Shown piece by piece: positions 8,078-16,748 of a stretch of 64,000 nucleotides of DNA. Source of the stretch: Lachnospiraceae bacterium (lineage in GTDB: Bacteria; Bacillota; Clostridia; Lachnospirales; Lachnospiraceae); contig JALCKY010000006.1 in assembly GCA_022647575.1 (NCBI GenBank), positions 124,001-188,000 on the forward strand, given 5' to 3'. Position numbers and translations under genes: made by a program. The stretch's first letter is position 1, and each line of letters begins with the position of its first letter. Under the pieces are notes generated by a model. It worked only from the letters and a program-made list of their open reading frames with translations. It did not search any database and was not told the DNA's origin.

Positions 8078-9094
8078 TTATTCCCTGTAGCCGTCCGGAT
8101 TGTTCGACTGCCATCTCCAGGCGTCCTCGCACATTTTGGCGATGCCCCGCTCCGCCTTCCATCCCAGAATCTCATTTGCCTTCTTCGGGTCGGAATAGCA
8201 GGTCGCGATGTCACCCGGACGGCGGGCTTCGATGGTATAAGGAATTTCCTTCCCGCAGGCCTTTTCGAAAGCCTTGATCACATCGAGGACCGAGTAGCCC
8301 ACACCGGTGCCCAGGTTGAAAATATTCACACCGTTCAGTTTCTCCATGCCTTCAATCGCTTTTACATGGCCGACAGCAAGATCGACGACGTGGATGTAGT
8401 CACGGACGCCCGTGCCGTCGGGAGTATCGTAATCATTTCCGAAGACATGCACGAACGGAAGCTTGCCGGTTGCAACCTGTGCGACATAAGGCAGCAGGTT
8501 GTTGGGGATTCCCTTCGGATCCTCTCCGATCAGGCCGCTTTCGTGCGCGCCGATCGGATTGAAATAGCGGAGCAGCATGATGTTCCATTCCGGATCGCTT
8601 TTCCAGATATCGGTCAGGATGCGCTCCTGCATGGACTTCGTTGCACCGTACGGATTCGTCGTTTCGCCCATCGGGCACTCTTCGGTAATCGGCACGAAAG
8701 CCGGATCGCCGTAGACCGTCGCGGAGGAAGAGAAGACGAACTTTTTGACGCCGTGCGCACGCATAACATCGCAGAGCGTGAGAGTTGTCTCCAGGTTGTT
8801 GTGATAGTATTCGATCGGCTTGTGCGTCGATTCGCCGACGGCCTTGTAGCCTGCGAAATGAATCACGGCATCGATCTTTTCTTTATCAAACAGCTCCGTC
8901 ATCGCTGCATGATCCAGAACATCAGCCTGATAGAAAACAGGACGCTTTCCGGCAATCTGTTCGATGCGGTCCACAACCATTGCCTTGGCATTGTAGAGGT
9001 TATCCGCGATGACAACGTCGTAACCTGCCTTCAGAAGCTCCACGCAGGTGTGGCTGCCGATAAAGCCGCAGCCTCCGGTAACAAGAATCTTCAT
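8078..9094 (-). CDS. galE: UDP-glucose 4-epimerase
   Basis: A 338-residue, full-length short-chain dehydrogenase-type epimerase of the Leloir pathway, interconverting UDP-galactose and UDP-glucose. The NAD-binding GGCGFIGSH motif is at residues 7-15. The catalytic pair is Tyr149/Lys153 (YGATK), with the SSSATVYG serine motif near 122-129. It lies 32 bases downstream of galK on the same strand, with an AGGAGGGA-type ribosome site. No galT is in the window. Confidence 0.97.
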   Translation of the reverse strand: MKILVTGGCGFIGSHTCVELLKAGYDVVIADNLYNAKAMVVDRIEQIAGKRPVFYQADVLDHAAMTELFDKEKIDAVIHFAGYKAVGESTHKPIEYYHNNLETTLTLCDVMRAHGVKKFVFSSSATVYGDPAFVPITEECPMGETTNPYGATKSMQERILTDIWKSDPEWNIMLLRYFNPIGAHESGLIGEDPKGIPNNLLPYVAQVATGKLPFVHVFGNDYDTPDGTGVRDYIHVVDLAVGHVKAIEGMEKLNGVNIFNLGTGVGYSVLDVIKAFEKACGKEIPYTIEARRPGDIATCYSDPKKANEILGWKAERGIAKMCEDAWRWQSNNPDGYRE

Positions 9095-9126
9095 TTCACA
9101 TCCCTCCTTCTGGAAAATGAATCAGG

Positions 9127-10302
9127 TTAAAGTGCGCGTACGCCGTCGCCGACGCCGGCACAGTAGAATTCCGCTTTTCTGCCGAACTGTTTTTCATAAG
9201 CTTCGCCGAGGGTTCCGATGAAATCCTCCATTCCGTCATCCCTTACGATATTGACAGTACAGCCTCCGAAGCCGGCGCCCGTCATGCGTGCGCCGATGCA
9301 GGAAGGCTGCTCCCAGGCCAGCGAAGCAAGAAAATCAAGCTCCGGGCAGGAGACTTCAAAGTCATCCCGGAGAGAAATATGCGAATCTTTCATCAGCATG
9401 CCGAAACGCTTGAGGTTGCCGGCTGCCAGTGCGGAAGAAGCCTGGATCGTCCGCTGGTTTTCATAGATCACGTGCTTTGCACGCTTTCTGGCCACCGGGT
9501 CATGGATGCAGGTCCGGTACTCCTCATACTGCTCTCCGAGAATGTCGCACAGATTATGCAGCGGCAGAAGCTTCTTCAGGTCATGCAGCGCCAGGGCGCA
9601 TTCTTCCTGACGCTTGCTGTATGCCGTCTCCGAAAGGCTGTGCCGGATATTCGTATTGGCGATGACCAGCGACATGCCGTCCAGCTTGAAAGGTGCATAC
9701 CGGAAATGAAGCGTGTCCGTGTGGAGGAAGATTGCATTGTCCTTCTTTCCCATGGCAGAAACAAACTGTCCCATGATGCCGCAGGCAATTCCGTTGTAGC
9801 GTCCTTCGGAAACCTGCGCGAACTGCGCCAGGTCGATGCGCGTCAGTTCGGAGGTCAGGCCGAAAGCGTCCCGGATCATCAGAGCGGTCAGCAGCTCTAT
9901 CGAAGAAGAGGAAGAAAGTCCCGAACGGATCGGGATGTCCCCGCTGATCAATATGTCTGCGCCGGAAGGAATTTCAAAACCTTTATCGGCAAATGTACGG
10001 AAGATGCCCATCGGGTAATCGGTCCAGGAATGATTCTCTGACGGCACGGGGTCATCAGGCATGCGGGAAATGATTCCGTCTTCTTCAAAATTGACAGAGT
10101 AGAAATTGATCTGCCGGTCCGCACGCTTCCGGATCAGCCCGATCGTACCGTATGTCAGCGCGCACGGAAAAACGTGACCGCCGTTATAGTCGGTATGGTC
10201 ACCGATTAAATTGACAACTCCCGGAGCAAAAAAAACGGCGGGTTCGCTGCCGTCGCCGTAGAGGTCAGTAAACTTTTCGATTAAACTATTTTTATCCATC
10301 AT
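9127..10302 (-). CDS. galK: galactokinase
   Basis: A GHMP kinase of about 391 residues that phosphorylates galactose to galactose-1-phosphate. It shows a galactose-binding GDHTDYNGGHVFP segment near the N-terminus, the ATP loop SGLSSSSSIE, and the C-terminal GAGFGGC motif. A longer frame begins at 10317, but its ATG sits about 8 bases from a -10 box and has no ribosome site. The paired ATGs at 10302/10299 follow a GGAAG and fit the promoter better, so I start at 10302. It is the first gene of a galK-galE operon, divergent from dinB. Confidence 0.95.
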   Translation of the reverse strand: MMDKNSLIEKFTDLYGDGSEPAVFFAPGVVNLIGDHTDYNGGHVFPCALTYGTIGLIRKRADRQINFYSVNFEEDGIISRMPDDPVPSENHSWTDYPMGIFRTFADKGFEIPSGADILISGDIPIRSGLSSSSSIELLTALMIRDAFGLTSELTRIDLAQFAQVSEGRYNGIACGIMGQFVSAMGKKDNAIFLHTDTLHFRYAPFKLDGMSLVIANTNIRHSLSETAYSKRQEECALALHDLKKLLPLHNLCDILGEQYEEYRTCIHDPVARKRAKHVIYENQRTIQASSALAAGNLKRFGMLMKDSHISLRDDFEVSCPELDFLASLAWEQPSCIGARMTGAGFGGCTVNIVRDDGMEDFIGTLGEAYEKQFGRKAEFYCAGVGDGVRAL

Positions 10303-10303
10303 C

Positions 10304-10332
10304 TTAACTGCTTCCATGTTTCATAGTATAAT
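10304..10332 (+). promoter_or_regulatory. dinB promoter
   Basis: TTAACT at 10304-10309 and TATAAT at 10327-10332 are 17 bases apart. This promoter lies within the first codons of galK and its -10 box overlaps that of the galK promoter on the other strand. I see no LexA-type operator here. Confidence 0.7.
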
Positions 10333-10353
10333 AAATTTACCGGTTTCATGCAA
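10325..10353 (-). promoter_or_regulatory. galK-galE promoter
   Basis: Read on the minus strand, TTGCAT (10353-10348) and TATACT (10330-10325) have a 17-base spacer. It overlaps the divergent dinB promoter by six bases, so the two polymerase sites should be mutually exclusive. Confidence 0.7.
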
Positions 10354-10377
10354 TGATTTTAAGGATAAACCAAAAAA

Positions 10378-11647
10378 ATGAGTGAAAAAGACAGGGTCAT
10401 TTTCCACGTTGACGTGAATTCCGCCTTTCTGTCCTGGTCCGCCGCCGAGCGGCTTGAGGAAGAGCCGGGAGCGGTCGATCTGCGCCTGATTCCTTCTGCA
10501 GTGGGAGGAAACCGTGAGACAAGGCACGGAATCATTCTGGCGAAGTCCATCCCGGCGAAGAAATTCGATGTCCATACCGGAGAACCGGTGGCGCAGGCCC
10601 TGAGAAAATGTCCGGATCTGGTCCTCGTGCCGCCGGATTTCCGAATCTACAGCCGCAGCTCGAAAGCCTTTATCGCCGTGCTGGAAAAATATGCACCGGT
10701 CGTCGAGCAGGTTTCCATTGACGAAGCCTACTGCGACATGACCGGCACCGAAAAACTGTACGGCGATCCTGAGGCCATGGCGCACAAGATCAAGGACGAG
10801 ATCAGGGACAGACTCGGATTTACCGTAAACGTCGGCATTTCCAGCAATAAGCTGCTGGCGAAAATGGCATCGGACTTTGAAAAGCCGGATAAGGTGCACA
10901 CGCTTTTTCCTGAGGAAATCCAGGCGAAGATGTGGCCGCTGCCCATCGGAGACCTCTACGGCGTCGGAAAGTCTTCCCTTCCGAAAATGGAGCAGCTGCA
11001 TATCCGGACTATCGGGGACGCCGCCCGGGCGGACCTGGTCCGCCTGAAGAGAGTCTTCGGGGAAAAAGGCGGAACTTATCTGCATGAAGCGGCAAACGGA
11101 CTGGATGATTCCCCCGTGTCCGCCGAGCATGAAGCGGAAAAAAGCTACGGAAATTCCACGACTCTTTCCGCTGACCTGACTTCGGCAAACCGCGGGCGCA
11201 TTCTGGCACCGACACTGCTGGCTCTTTCCGACAGCGTCGCTTCAAGGATGAGGAAAGATGCACGCCGCGGACAGACGGTCAGCGTTCAGCTGAAGACAGC
11301 GGAATTTGTCACGCACAGCCGGCAGATCCGCCTTGAGGAACCGACAGATTCCACCGATGAGATCTATGAGACATCGGTTCGCCTCTTTGATGAACTTTGG
11401 AACGGAAAGACGCCGGTCAGGCTGATCGGGGGTGACGGTTTCCGGCCTGGATGAAAGCGACTGCCGCCAGCTCTCCTTTTTTGAGGATGAAAAGGAAACG
11501 CAGCGCCGGGAAAAACGCCGCAGGCTCGATGCGATGACAGACCGGATCCGGAATGAGTATGGAAAGAAGGCAGTCGTAAGAGGAAGCCTGCTTCAGGAAC
11601 CGGGTGCGGAAAACGCAGGACGAAAACATAAAAAGACGGAAACATGA
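10378..11647 (+). CDS. dinB: DNA polymerase IV (Y family), frame broken near 11430
   Basis: A translesion polymerase. The catalytic acidic residues Asp12 (HVDVNSAF) and Asp115/Glu116 (SIDEAYCDM) are present, followed by thumb and little-finger domains. The first frame stops at 11454 just after PVRLIG. Removing one G from the GGGGG run at 11428-11432 restores VTVSGLDESDCRQLSFF, which contains a beta-clamp-binding motif (QLSFF), and continues to the stop at 11647. The corrected protein has about 422 residues, normal for the family. I treat the shift as a likely sequencing error. Confidence 0.9.
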
Positions 11648-11735
11648 ATGACGCACAGAAATGACGGAATCAGGAATGATGCACAGGAATGACGGAATCA
11701 TATATGACATACAGAAACAGGAAAGAAGGACAGAA

Positions 11736-12857
11736 ATGCAGCACCGCACAGTGAAAATCACCCTGCTGACAGGATATCTCGGCGCAGGGAAAACAACGCT
11801 TCTCAATTACATTCTGAAGAACCAGGAAGGCTTCCGCGTTGCCGTCATCGTGAACGATATCGGTGAAATCAACGTGGATGCCTCGCTTATTTCAAAAACG
11901 GGGAAAGTCTCGGAAGGGGAGAAAAATCTCATCCCGCTGACGAACGGGTGCATTTGCTGTACCCTGAAAGCGGACCTTTCCAATCAGATCTGGGACCTTG
12001 CTGAAAGCGGGAATTTCGATTACATCCTCATTGAGGCCAGCGGAATCTGCGAGCCGGTGCCCATTGCACAGACGGTCTCCGGCATCTGCGCAGAGATTAA
12101 CGAGGACGGGGAAATGACGGCGCGTCTGGACGGAATCATAGCAGTCGTCGATGCGGCACGTCTTGCGGCGGAATTCGGATGCGGAAAGAAACTGGAACGG
12201 AAAAAGGATGAAATCGCGGAAGATGATATCGAGAATCTCCTGATCCAGCAGATTGAATTCTGCACGCGCATTCTTTTAAATAAAACAGATGCTGTGACGG
12301 CGGAACAGCTCAGTCAGATCAAGGCGGTCATCCGGAAGCTTCAGACGGAAGCACCGATCTTTGAAACGCAGTTCGGGCAGATTCCCCTGAAGGAAGTCAT
12401 CGATACGCATTCCTTTGATTTTAAGAAAGCAAGCATGTCTGCCGGCTGGATAGCGGCACTGGAAAACCCGGAGGAGGAGACCGAGACAGAAGAGTACGGA
12501 ATCAGTTCCTTTGTTTATTTCCGGAGACGTCCGTTCATCAAGGAGAAACTGTGGGCTTACAGCAAAGACTGGCCGAAGGAAATCATCCGGTGCAAAGGCG
12601 TCCTGTGGTACGCGGAAGATCCGGATATGTCGGTCATGTTTGAAAGTGCGGGAATCCTGGTGCAGGAGTCGGAAGGAGGACGCTGGATTGCCTCTTCAAC
12701 AAAAGGGCAGATTAAAATGGCGCTGTCCGATCCGGACATCAAAAAACTCTGGGATCCGAAAGTCGGCGACCGCATGGTCAAACTGGTCCTGATCGGCCGG
12801 CATATGGATCAGGAAAAACTGACGAAAGAACTGGATGAGTGTCTGGCAGCAGAATAA
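11736..12857 (+). CDS. CobW/COG0523-family metal-trafficking GTPase
   Basis: A G3E-family GTPase of about 373 residues with Walker A GYLGAGKTT at about residues 13-21 and the metal-binding CxCC motif in TNGCICCTL (about 70-78). A guanine-specificity NKTD and a CobW C-terminal domain follow (about 255-370). Members insert or deliver zinc, cobalt or iron. The metal here is unknown because no zur box or cobalamin gene is adjacent. A longer frame opens at 11661, but AAGAAGGA sits just before the ATG at 11736 and the extra 25 residues come from a repetitive ATGACGGAATCA-like stretch, so the later start is preferred. Confidence 0.9.
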   Translation: MQHRTVKITLLTGYLGAGKTTLLNYILKNQEGFRVAVIVNDIGEINVDASLISKTGKVSEGEKNLIPLTNGCICCTLKADLSNQIWDLAESGNFDYILIEASGICEPVPIAQTVSGICAEINEDGEMTARLDGIIAVVDAARLAAEFGCGKKLERKKDEIAEDDIENLLIQQIEFCTRILLNKTDAVTAEQLSQIKAVIRKLQTEAPIFETQFGQIPLKEVIDTHSFDFKKASMSAGWIAALENPEEETETEEYGISSFVYFRRRPFIKEKLWAYSKDWPKEIIRCKGVLWYAEDPDMSVMFESAGILVQESEGGRWIASSTKGQIKMALSDPDIKKLWDPKVGDRMVKLVLIGRHMDQEKLTKELDECLAAE

Positions 12858-12874
12858 GCAGCAGATGAAAAATA

Positions 12875-12905
12875 CTCCGGCCGAAAATAACGGCCGGAGT
12901 TCTTT
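12875..12905. terminator. bidirectional terminator
   Basis: A 9-bp stem (CTCCGGCCG with CGGCCGGAG) and 7-base loop lie between convergent genes. T or A tracts on either side are short, so it may serve both directions. Confidence 0.75.
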
Positions 12906-12908
12906 GGT

Positions 12909-13529
12909 TCAGCGGATGAAATTTGTCCAGACATGTTTCTCATACTGCGGGGCAGGGATGCCGGCCCTGCGGCCTGCGTCGATCGATTTCAGCAGCCAGG
13001 CCATATTGGTTCCGAGCGTGCGCAGAGTCTGCATTCCCTCAGCATCTTCCAGAACCTGTTCCGGCGTGCTTCCGTGAATCTGGTTCCAGTACTGGGAAGT
13101 GACGATCGGCATGCAGTTAATGGAAAAATACTTGTTCATTTCGTCGAAAGCCGCGGAAGCTCCGCCGCGCCGGCAGGATACGACAGCCGCACCGGGCTTG
13201 CCCCTGAGAACGCTGCCGGCAGAATAAAAGAGCCTGTCCATGAAGGAAGAAACGGCTCCGCTGACGGCTGCATAGTGGACAGGCGAGCCGACGATGAGCG
13301 CGTCGGCGGCTGCGGCCCTCCTTGCTGCTTCATTTACCGGATCATCAAAAATGCATCTGCCGAGTTCGTCGCATTTCCCGCAGGAAATGCAGCCGGCAAT
13401 TGGCTTCGTACCGATCCAGAAAATTTCGGAATCGATGCCTTCCTTTTCGAGGACCTTCTGAATTTCGCAGAGTCCCGTATAAGTGCAGCCTTTTTCATGA
13501 GGACTGCCGTTGATCATCAGTACTTTCAT
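12909..13529 (-). CDS. flavodoxin-family NAD(P)H/FMN reductase
   Basis: A 206-residue iron-sulfur flavoprotein-like reductase. The N-terminal MINGSPHEKGCT is the FMN-phosphate loop. The segment CISCGKCDELGRCIFDD (about residues 48-64) carries four cysteines suited to an iron-sulfur cluster or metal. SPVHYAAVSGAVSSFMDR is the second flavin-contacting stretch. It probably works in anaerobic redox chemistry and no partner is encoded nearby. It converges on the CobW gene. Confidence 0.85.
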   Translation of the reverse strand: MKVLMINGSPHEKGCTYTGLCEIQKVLEKEGIDSEIFWIGTKPIAGCISCGKCDELGRCIFDDPVNEAARRAAAADALIVGSPVHYAAVSGAVSSFMDRLFYSAGSVLRGKPGAAVVSCRRGGASAAFDEMNKYFSINCMPIVTSQYWNQIHGSTPEQVLEDAEGMQTLRTLGTNMAWLLKSIDAGRRAGIPAPQYEKHVWTNFIR

Positions 13530-13698
13530 CTGAATACCTCTTTCCTCCCGGCATCTGTTCCGCCGGAAATGATGATGCTATTGTAACCGATAAACGGTTC
13601 ATTTGCAAAAACTGCAGGGAAAGGGAAGGCCGAATGCGGGAAACAAGCGTATCAGGCGCCATGCGGGGAACGGCGGAAAGCCGGCGATGAAAAAATGT

Positions 13699-13726
13699 TT
13701 GCAGAAAAGGCGCGATATGATATAAT
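13699..13726 (+). promoter_or_regulatory. promoter of the Smr-domain gene
   Basis: TTGCAG (13699-13704) and TATAAT (13721-13726) are separated by 16 bases, about 30 bases before the ATG at 13757. The Smr and carbonic anhydrase genes probably share it. Confidence 0.65.
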
Positions 13727-13756
13727 CAGCGGCGATACAAAAACGGGGGAATCCAA

Positions 13757-14008
13757 ATGACAGGCGGAATTATCGAAATCGATCTTCACGGAATGAGATA
13801 TGAGGAAGCTTATGCGCGCGTCCGGAAAGAAGTGCTCAGAGCGGACAGCAGCGTCTATCGCATCCGTCTCATTCACGGCTATCATCGGGGGACCGACTTG
13901 AAGCGGATGGCGGAAGAAGAATTCGGTTACGGGCGCGAGCCTAAAGTCCTGCGTGTTGCAGGCGGAGACAACCCCGGAATAACAGAACTGATTCTAAGGG
14001 AGTATTGA
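13757..14008 (+). CDS. small Smr-domain protein
   Basis: An 83-residue protein that is little more than an Smr domain: EIDLHGMRYEEA at the N-terminus gives the DLHG signature, and IHGYHRGTDLK gives the HGxG-like loop. Smr domains in MutS2 and free-standing proteins have nuclease or nucleic-acid-binding activity. This one lacks any partner domain and its role is unknown. It lies three bases upstream of the carbonic anhydrase-like gene with a strong ribosome site between them. Confidence 0.8.
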   Translation: MTGGIIEIDLHGMRYEEAYARVRKEVLRADSSVYRIRLIHGYHRGTDLKRMAEEEFGYGREPKVLRVAGGDNPGITELILREY

Positions 14009-14011
14009 AAA

Positions 14012-14503
14012 ATGATTACGATTGACAAAAGTGTTTATTTGGCAAAAGGAAGCATCGTTACCGGAGACGTGACCATCGGCAGGGACTGCGGCGTCTGGTA
14101 TAATGCCGTGATCCGCGGCGATGAGGCACCGATCTTTATCGGCGACCGCAGCAATGTCCAGGACAATGCCGTCGTGCATGTGGATGAAAGCCAGCCGGTG
14201 ACCATCGGATCCGGCGTAACCATCGGACACGGCGCGATCGTGCACAGCTGTTCCATCGGTGACGATACTCTGATCGGCATGGGCGCCATTATCCTGAACG
14301 GCGCAATGATCGGGAAGAACTGCATTATCGGAGCCGGCGCGCTGGTCACGCAGGGCACCGAAATTCCGGATAATTCCGTGGCATTCGGCAATCCGGCGAA
14401 GGTTAAGCACAGCATCACAGACGAGGCCCTTGCAGCCAGCAAGAAGAATGCAGAGGTTTATGTCGCGCTTGCGAAGAAGGCATTGCAAAAACCTGAAGCT
14501 TAG
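14012..14503 (+). CDS. gamma-class carbonic anhydrase-like protein
   Basis: A 163-residue left-handed beta-helix protein with hexapeptide repeats through most of its length (for example VTIGRDCGVWYN and VTIGHGAIVHSC). Three histidines expected to bind the metal are present: one in AVVHVDE, one in IGHGAI and one in IVHSC. Family members hydrate CO2 or act as structural or acyl-transfer proteins, and activity cannot be assumed. The tRNA promoter lies within its last codons. Confidence 0.9.
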   Translation: MITIDKSVYLAKGSIVTGDVTIGRDCGVWYNAVIRGDEAPIFIGDRSNVQDNAVVHVDESQPVTIGSGVTIGHGAIVHSCSIGDDTLIGMGAIILNGAMIGKNCIIGAGALVTQGTEIPDNSVAFGNPAKVKHSITDEALAASKKNAEVYVALAKKALQKPEA

Positions 14504-14511
14504 GATATAAT
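14483..14511 (+). promoter_or_regulatory. promoter of tRNA-Thr
   Basis: TTGCAA at 14483-14488 and TATAAT at 14506-14511 have a 17-base spacer. The -35 box is inside the 3' end of the carbonic anhydrase-like gene. The tRNA begins 24 bases after the -10 box. Confidence 0.8.
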
Positions 14512-14534
14512 ATTTTGCGTGTGATTCAGCACAG

Positions 14535-14607
14535 GCTGCTTTGGCACAGGTGGAAGTGCACATCATTGGTAGTGATGAGGTCCCGGGTCCGAGTCCCGGA
14601 AGCAGCT
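14535..14607 (+). tRNA. tRNA-Thr (anticodon GGT)
   Basis: A full 73-base cloverleaf can be drawn. The acceptor GCTGCTT pairs with AAGCAGC, the D stem is GCAC/GTGC, the anticodon stem is CATCA/TGATG with loop TTGGTAG, and the T stem is CCGGG/CCCGG. G1-C72, C2-G71 and anticodon G35-U36 agree with threonine identity. The T loop reads TCCGAGT, so position 55 is C instead of the near-universal T. The downstream repeat at 19536 carries the same C, which argues against a read error. It has its own promoter and terminator. Its 3' end is duplicated twice downstream, marking it as an integration site. Confidence 0.75.
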
Positions 14608-14646
14608 GGTATAAGGCGCTCTTTTGGATGAAAATCCGGAAGAGCG
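14588..14646 (+). repeat. att-like repeat, copy 1 (tRNA 3' end plus terminator)
   Basis: This 59-base core runs from the tRNA T loop through the acceptor stem and the terminator hairpin. It is nearly identical to 16679-16737 and 19536-19595. Repeating the 3' end of a tRNA gene is the classic trace of site-specific integration or accretion. The 240 bases that follow (14608-14849) hold the terminator and an AT-rich leader only. Confidence 0.85.
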
Positions 14647-14652
14647 TTTTTT
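14617..14652 (+). terminator. tRNA-Thr terminator, first of five related hairpins
   Basis: CGCTCTTTTGGAT pairs with ATCCGGAAGAGCG across a short GAAA-like loop and is followed by six T residues. Nearly the same hairpin occurs at 16703, 19564, 25473 and 28599. Confidence 0.9.
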
Positions 14653-14849
14653 GCTGGTGCCATCAGCTTTTACAAAGAAAATGATCGGGAACTGCAATTG
14701 CCAGCTGTTTCAAAGCATTTTACAATTTAAAGATTAATCATATAAAGCAAAAAAATAAAATAATAATTAAAGAAATATTGATTAGAGAATAATCTTAAAG
14801 TATAATAAAGAACAAAGAAAAATGTCATGTGATGTCCGGAGGTAAAGCT

Positions 14850-16031
14850 ATGATTGCGCGTGAACATTACTTATCCCAGATAAGACCGTTTTACAGCAGT
14901 GACCTGATAAAAATAATTACCGGAATACGGCGCTGCGGCAAATCTGTCTTGCTGAAACAGATCCATGATGAACTTATAGCCCAGGGGAAACATTGTCTGT
15001 TTCTGGATTTTGATTTAAGGCCGGTCAGAAAAGAGATACCGGATGCGGACGCCCTGATTGACTATGTTGAAAAGAAACGCGGGAAGGGGACGTGTTATTT
15101 ATTTCTGGATGAAGTACAGAATGTGAAAGAATGGAATGAAGCATGCCGTACCTTGAGACTTCGGAAATGTTCTGTTTTCATTTCCGGCAGTAATTCAGAA
15201 CTTCTTTCGTCAGAATTTACAAAGGAGTTCAGCGGACGCTATGTTTCATTCAGGATACGGCCGTTTGTATTCCGGGAAGCCTGTCGGTATGCGGAGGAAC
15301 TTGGAAAAACTTACAGTATTTCTGATTATCTTACGTGGGGCGGTTTTCCGGCAGCCATTGAACAGTCGGATGAGGAAAGTCTGAAGAGGTATCTGTCTGA
15401 TCTGAACGATACGATTATTTTCAATGATCTTGAAAACAGATATAAAATCAGAAAAAAGGATATCTTTGAAAAGCTAACGGATTATGTATTTTTATCTAAT
15501 GCCAGAATTGCAAGTGCAAAGGCCATCAGCGAATATATGAAGGGGCAGAATGTTACGATATCTGTACCCACGGTTATCAAATATCTGGGGTATCTGAAAG
15601 AAGCCTATGCGATCAATGAAGTCCCGCAGTATTCGGCAAAAGCGAAGGCAAAAATGTCTTATTACATGAAGCTTTATGATGAGGACGTTTCTTTTAACAG
15701 TATAAGGCGGCCGGGAACACGGCCTGATCTTACACACAACATGGAAAACGTGATTCTGAATGAACTGCTGTATATGGGATATGAGGTAAATGTATATCAT
15801 AACCGCGGGCGGGAGATTGATTTCCGGGCTGAAAAAGATGGAAAAATTTATCTGATTCAGGCTGCGTACAGCATAGCGGAGGATAAAACATATGAAAGAG
15901 AATTCTCAGCATTTGCCGGGATTGATAATTTGGTTAAAAAGATTATCATCACAAATGATGAACTGGATTATTCCACGAGTACGGTGTGTCATTATAAATT
16001 GAAAGATTTTTTGAAAATGAATGCATTGTAA
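14850..16031 (+). CDS. AAA ATPase with DUF4143 domain
   Basis: A protein of about 393 residues. The P-loop GIRRCGKSVLL (about residues 20-30), Walker B-like FLDEVQNVKEW and the ISGSNSELL sensor belong to the AAA_14 family. The C-terminal half (about 190-390) is DUF4143, including a nuclease-like NRGREIDFRAEKDGKIYLIQ stretch. The cellular role of the family is unsettled. The start at 14850 follows GGAGG by seven bases and a longer frame from 14829 lacks one. Base composition is visibly more AT-rich than the flanking genes, in line with transfer. It lies in the first tRNA-bounded segment. Confidence 0.88.
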   Translation: MIAREHYLSQIRPFYSSDLIKIITGIRRCGKSVLLKQIHDELIAQGKHCLFLDFDLRPVRKEIPDADALIDYVEKKRGKGTCYLFLDEVQNVKEWNEACRTLRLRKCSVFISGSNSELLSSEFTKEFSGRYVSFRIRPFVFREACRYAEELGKTYSISDYLTWGGFPAAIEQSDEESLKRYLSDLNDTIIFNDLENRYKIRKKDIFEKLTDYVFLSNARIASAKAISEYMKGQNVTISVPTVIKYLGYLKEAYAINEVPQYSAKAKAKMSYYMKLYDEDVSFNSIRRPGTRPDLTHNMENVILNELLYMGYEVNVYHNRGREIDFRAEKDGKIYLIQAAYSIAEDKTYEREFSAFAGIDNLVKKIIITNDELDYSTSTVCHYKLKDFLKMNAL

Positions 16032-16059
16032 ACGTTACGCATACACAGGGAATGAAACG

Positions 16060-16635
16060 ATGATCATTGAAACAGAAAGACTGATACTGCGCCCCTGGCG
16101 GAAAGAAGATGCGGAAAGCCTTTTCAGGCAGGCAAAGAATCCGGATGTCGGACCGATTGCCGGATGGCCGCCTCATAAAAGCGTTGAAGAAAGCCGCGAA
16201 GTCATAAGGAATGTACTCTGCGGAAAAGAGTGCTATGCCATTTGCCGGAAACCGGATGATTCGCCGATTGGCAGCATCGAGCTGAAACTGAAGGGGCATA
16301 CGGATATGACAGAAAAAGAGGATGAATGCGAGCTCGGCTACTGGATCGGAGAAGAATTCTGGGGACAAGGGCTGGTTCCGGAAGCTGCAAGGGAACTGCT
16401 GCGCCTTGGCTTCGAAGACTTGGGTATGAACGTGATCTGGTGCGGATACTATGACGGCAATACAAAATCGAAAAGAGTGCAGGAAAAAGTCGGGTTTATT
16501 TACCATCATACATGCCAGGATGTACCGGTGCCGCTCATGGGTGAAAGCAGGGTCGGACATGTAAATTGTATGACTAAGGAGCAATGGATGCATTCAGAAA
16601 ATGGTTGCCCGTTTCGGTTACCTTTCCGCGGGTGA
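16060..16635 (+). CDS. GNAT-family N-acetyltransferase (RimJ/RimL-like)
   Basis: About 191 residues. It opens with IETERLILRPWRKEDAE, typical of RimJ/RimL-type acetyltransferases, and has ELGYWIGEEFWGQGLVPEA as the acetyl-CoA-binding motif A. NTKSKRVQEKVGF is the conserved C-terminal signature. The final dozen residues are encoded by the direct repeat that starts at 16601, so the natural C-terminus may have been altered by the integration event. The substrate is unknown. Confidence 0.88.
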   Translation: MIIETERLILRPWRKEDAESLFRQAKNPDVGPIAGWPPHKSVEESREVIRNVLCGKECYAICRKPDDSPIGSIELKLKGHTDMTEKEDECELGYWIGEEFWGQGLVPEAARELLRLGFEDLGMNVIWCGYYDGNTKSKRVQEKVGFIYHHTCQDVPVPLMGESRVGHVNCMTKEQWMHSENGCPFRLPFRG

Positions 16636-16737
16636 TATAGAAACTTCCATTTTTCAATGATTTTCAGGCCTTTCAGGCTCCAAATCCCGGAAGCAGCTGG
16701 TATAAGGCGCTCTTTTGGATGAAAATCCGGAAGAGCG
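16601..16737 (+). repeat. att-like repeat, copy 2
   Basis: 137 bases matching 19457-19595. The last 59 bases also match the 3' end and terminator of the tRNA gene at 14588. It overlaps the 3' end of the acetyltransferase gene and contains the second copy of the terminator hairpin (16703-16745). The group II intron begins about 12 bases after the hairpin. Confidence 0.85.
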
Positions 16738-16748
16738 CTTTTTTTCTG

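Noticed and set aside
7925-9130. 401-residue open frame on the plus strand
   Set aside because: It is antisense to galE, whose motifs and length are complete. The frame has no ribosome site and reads through the palindrome.
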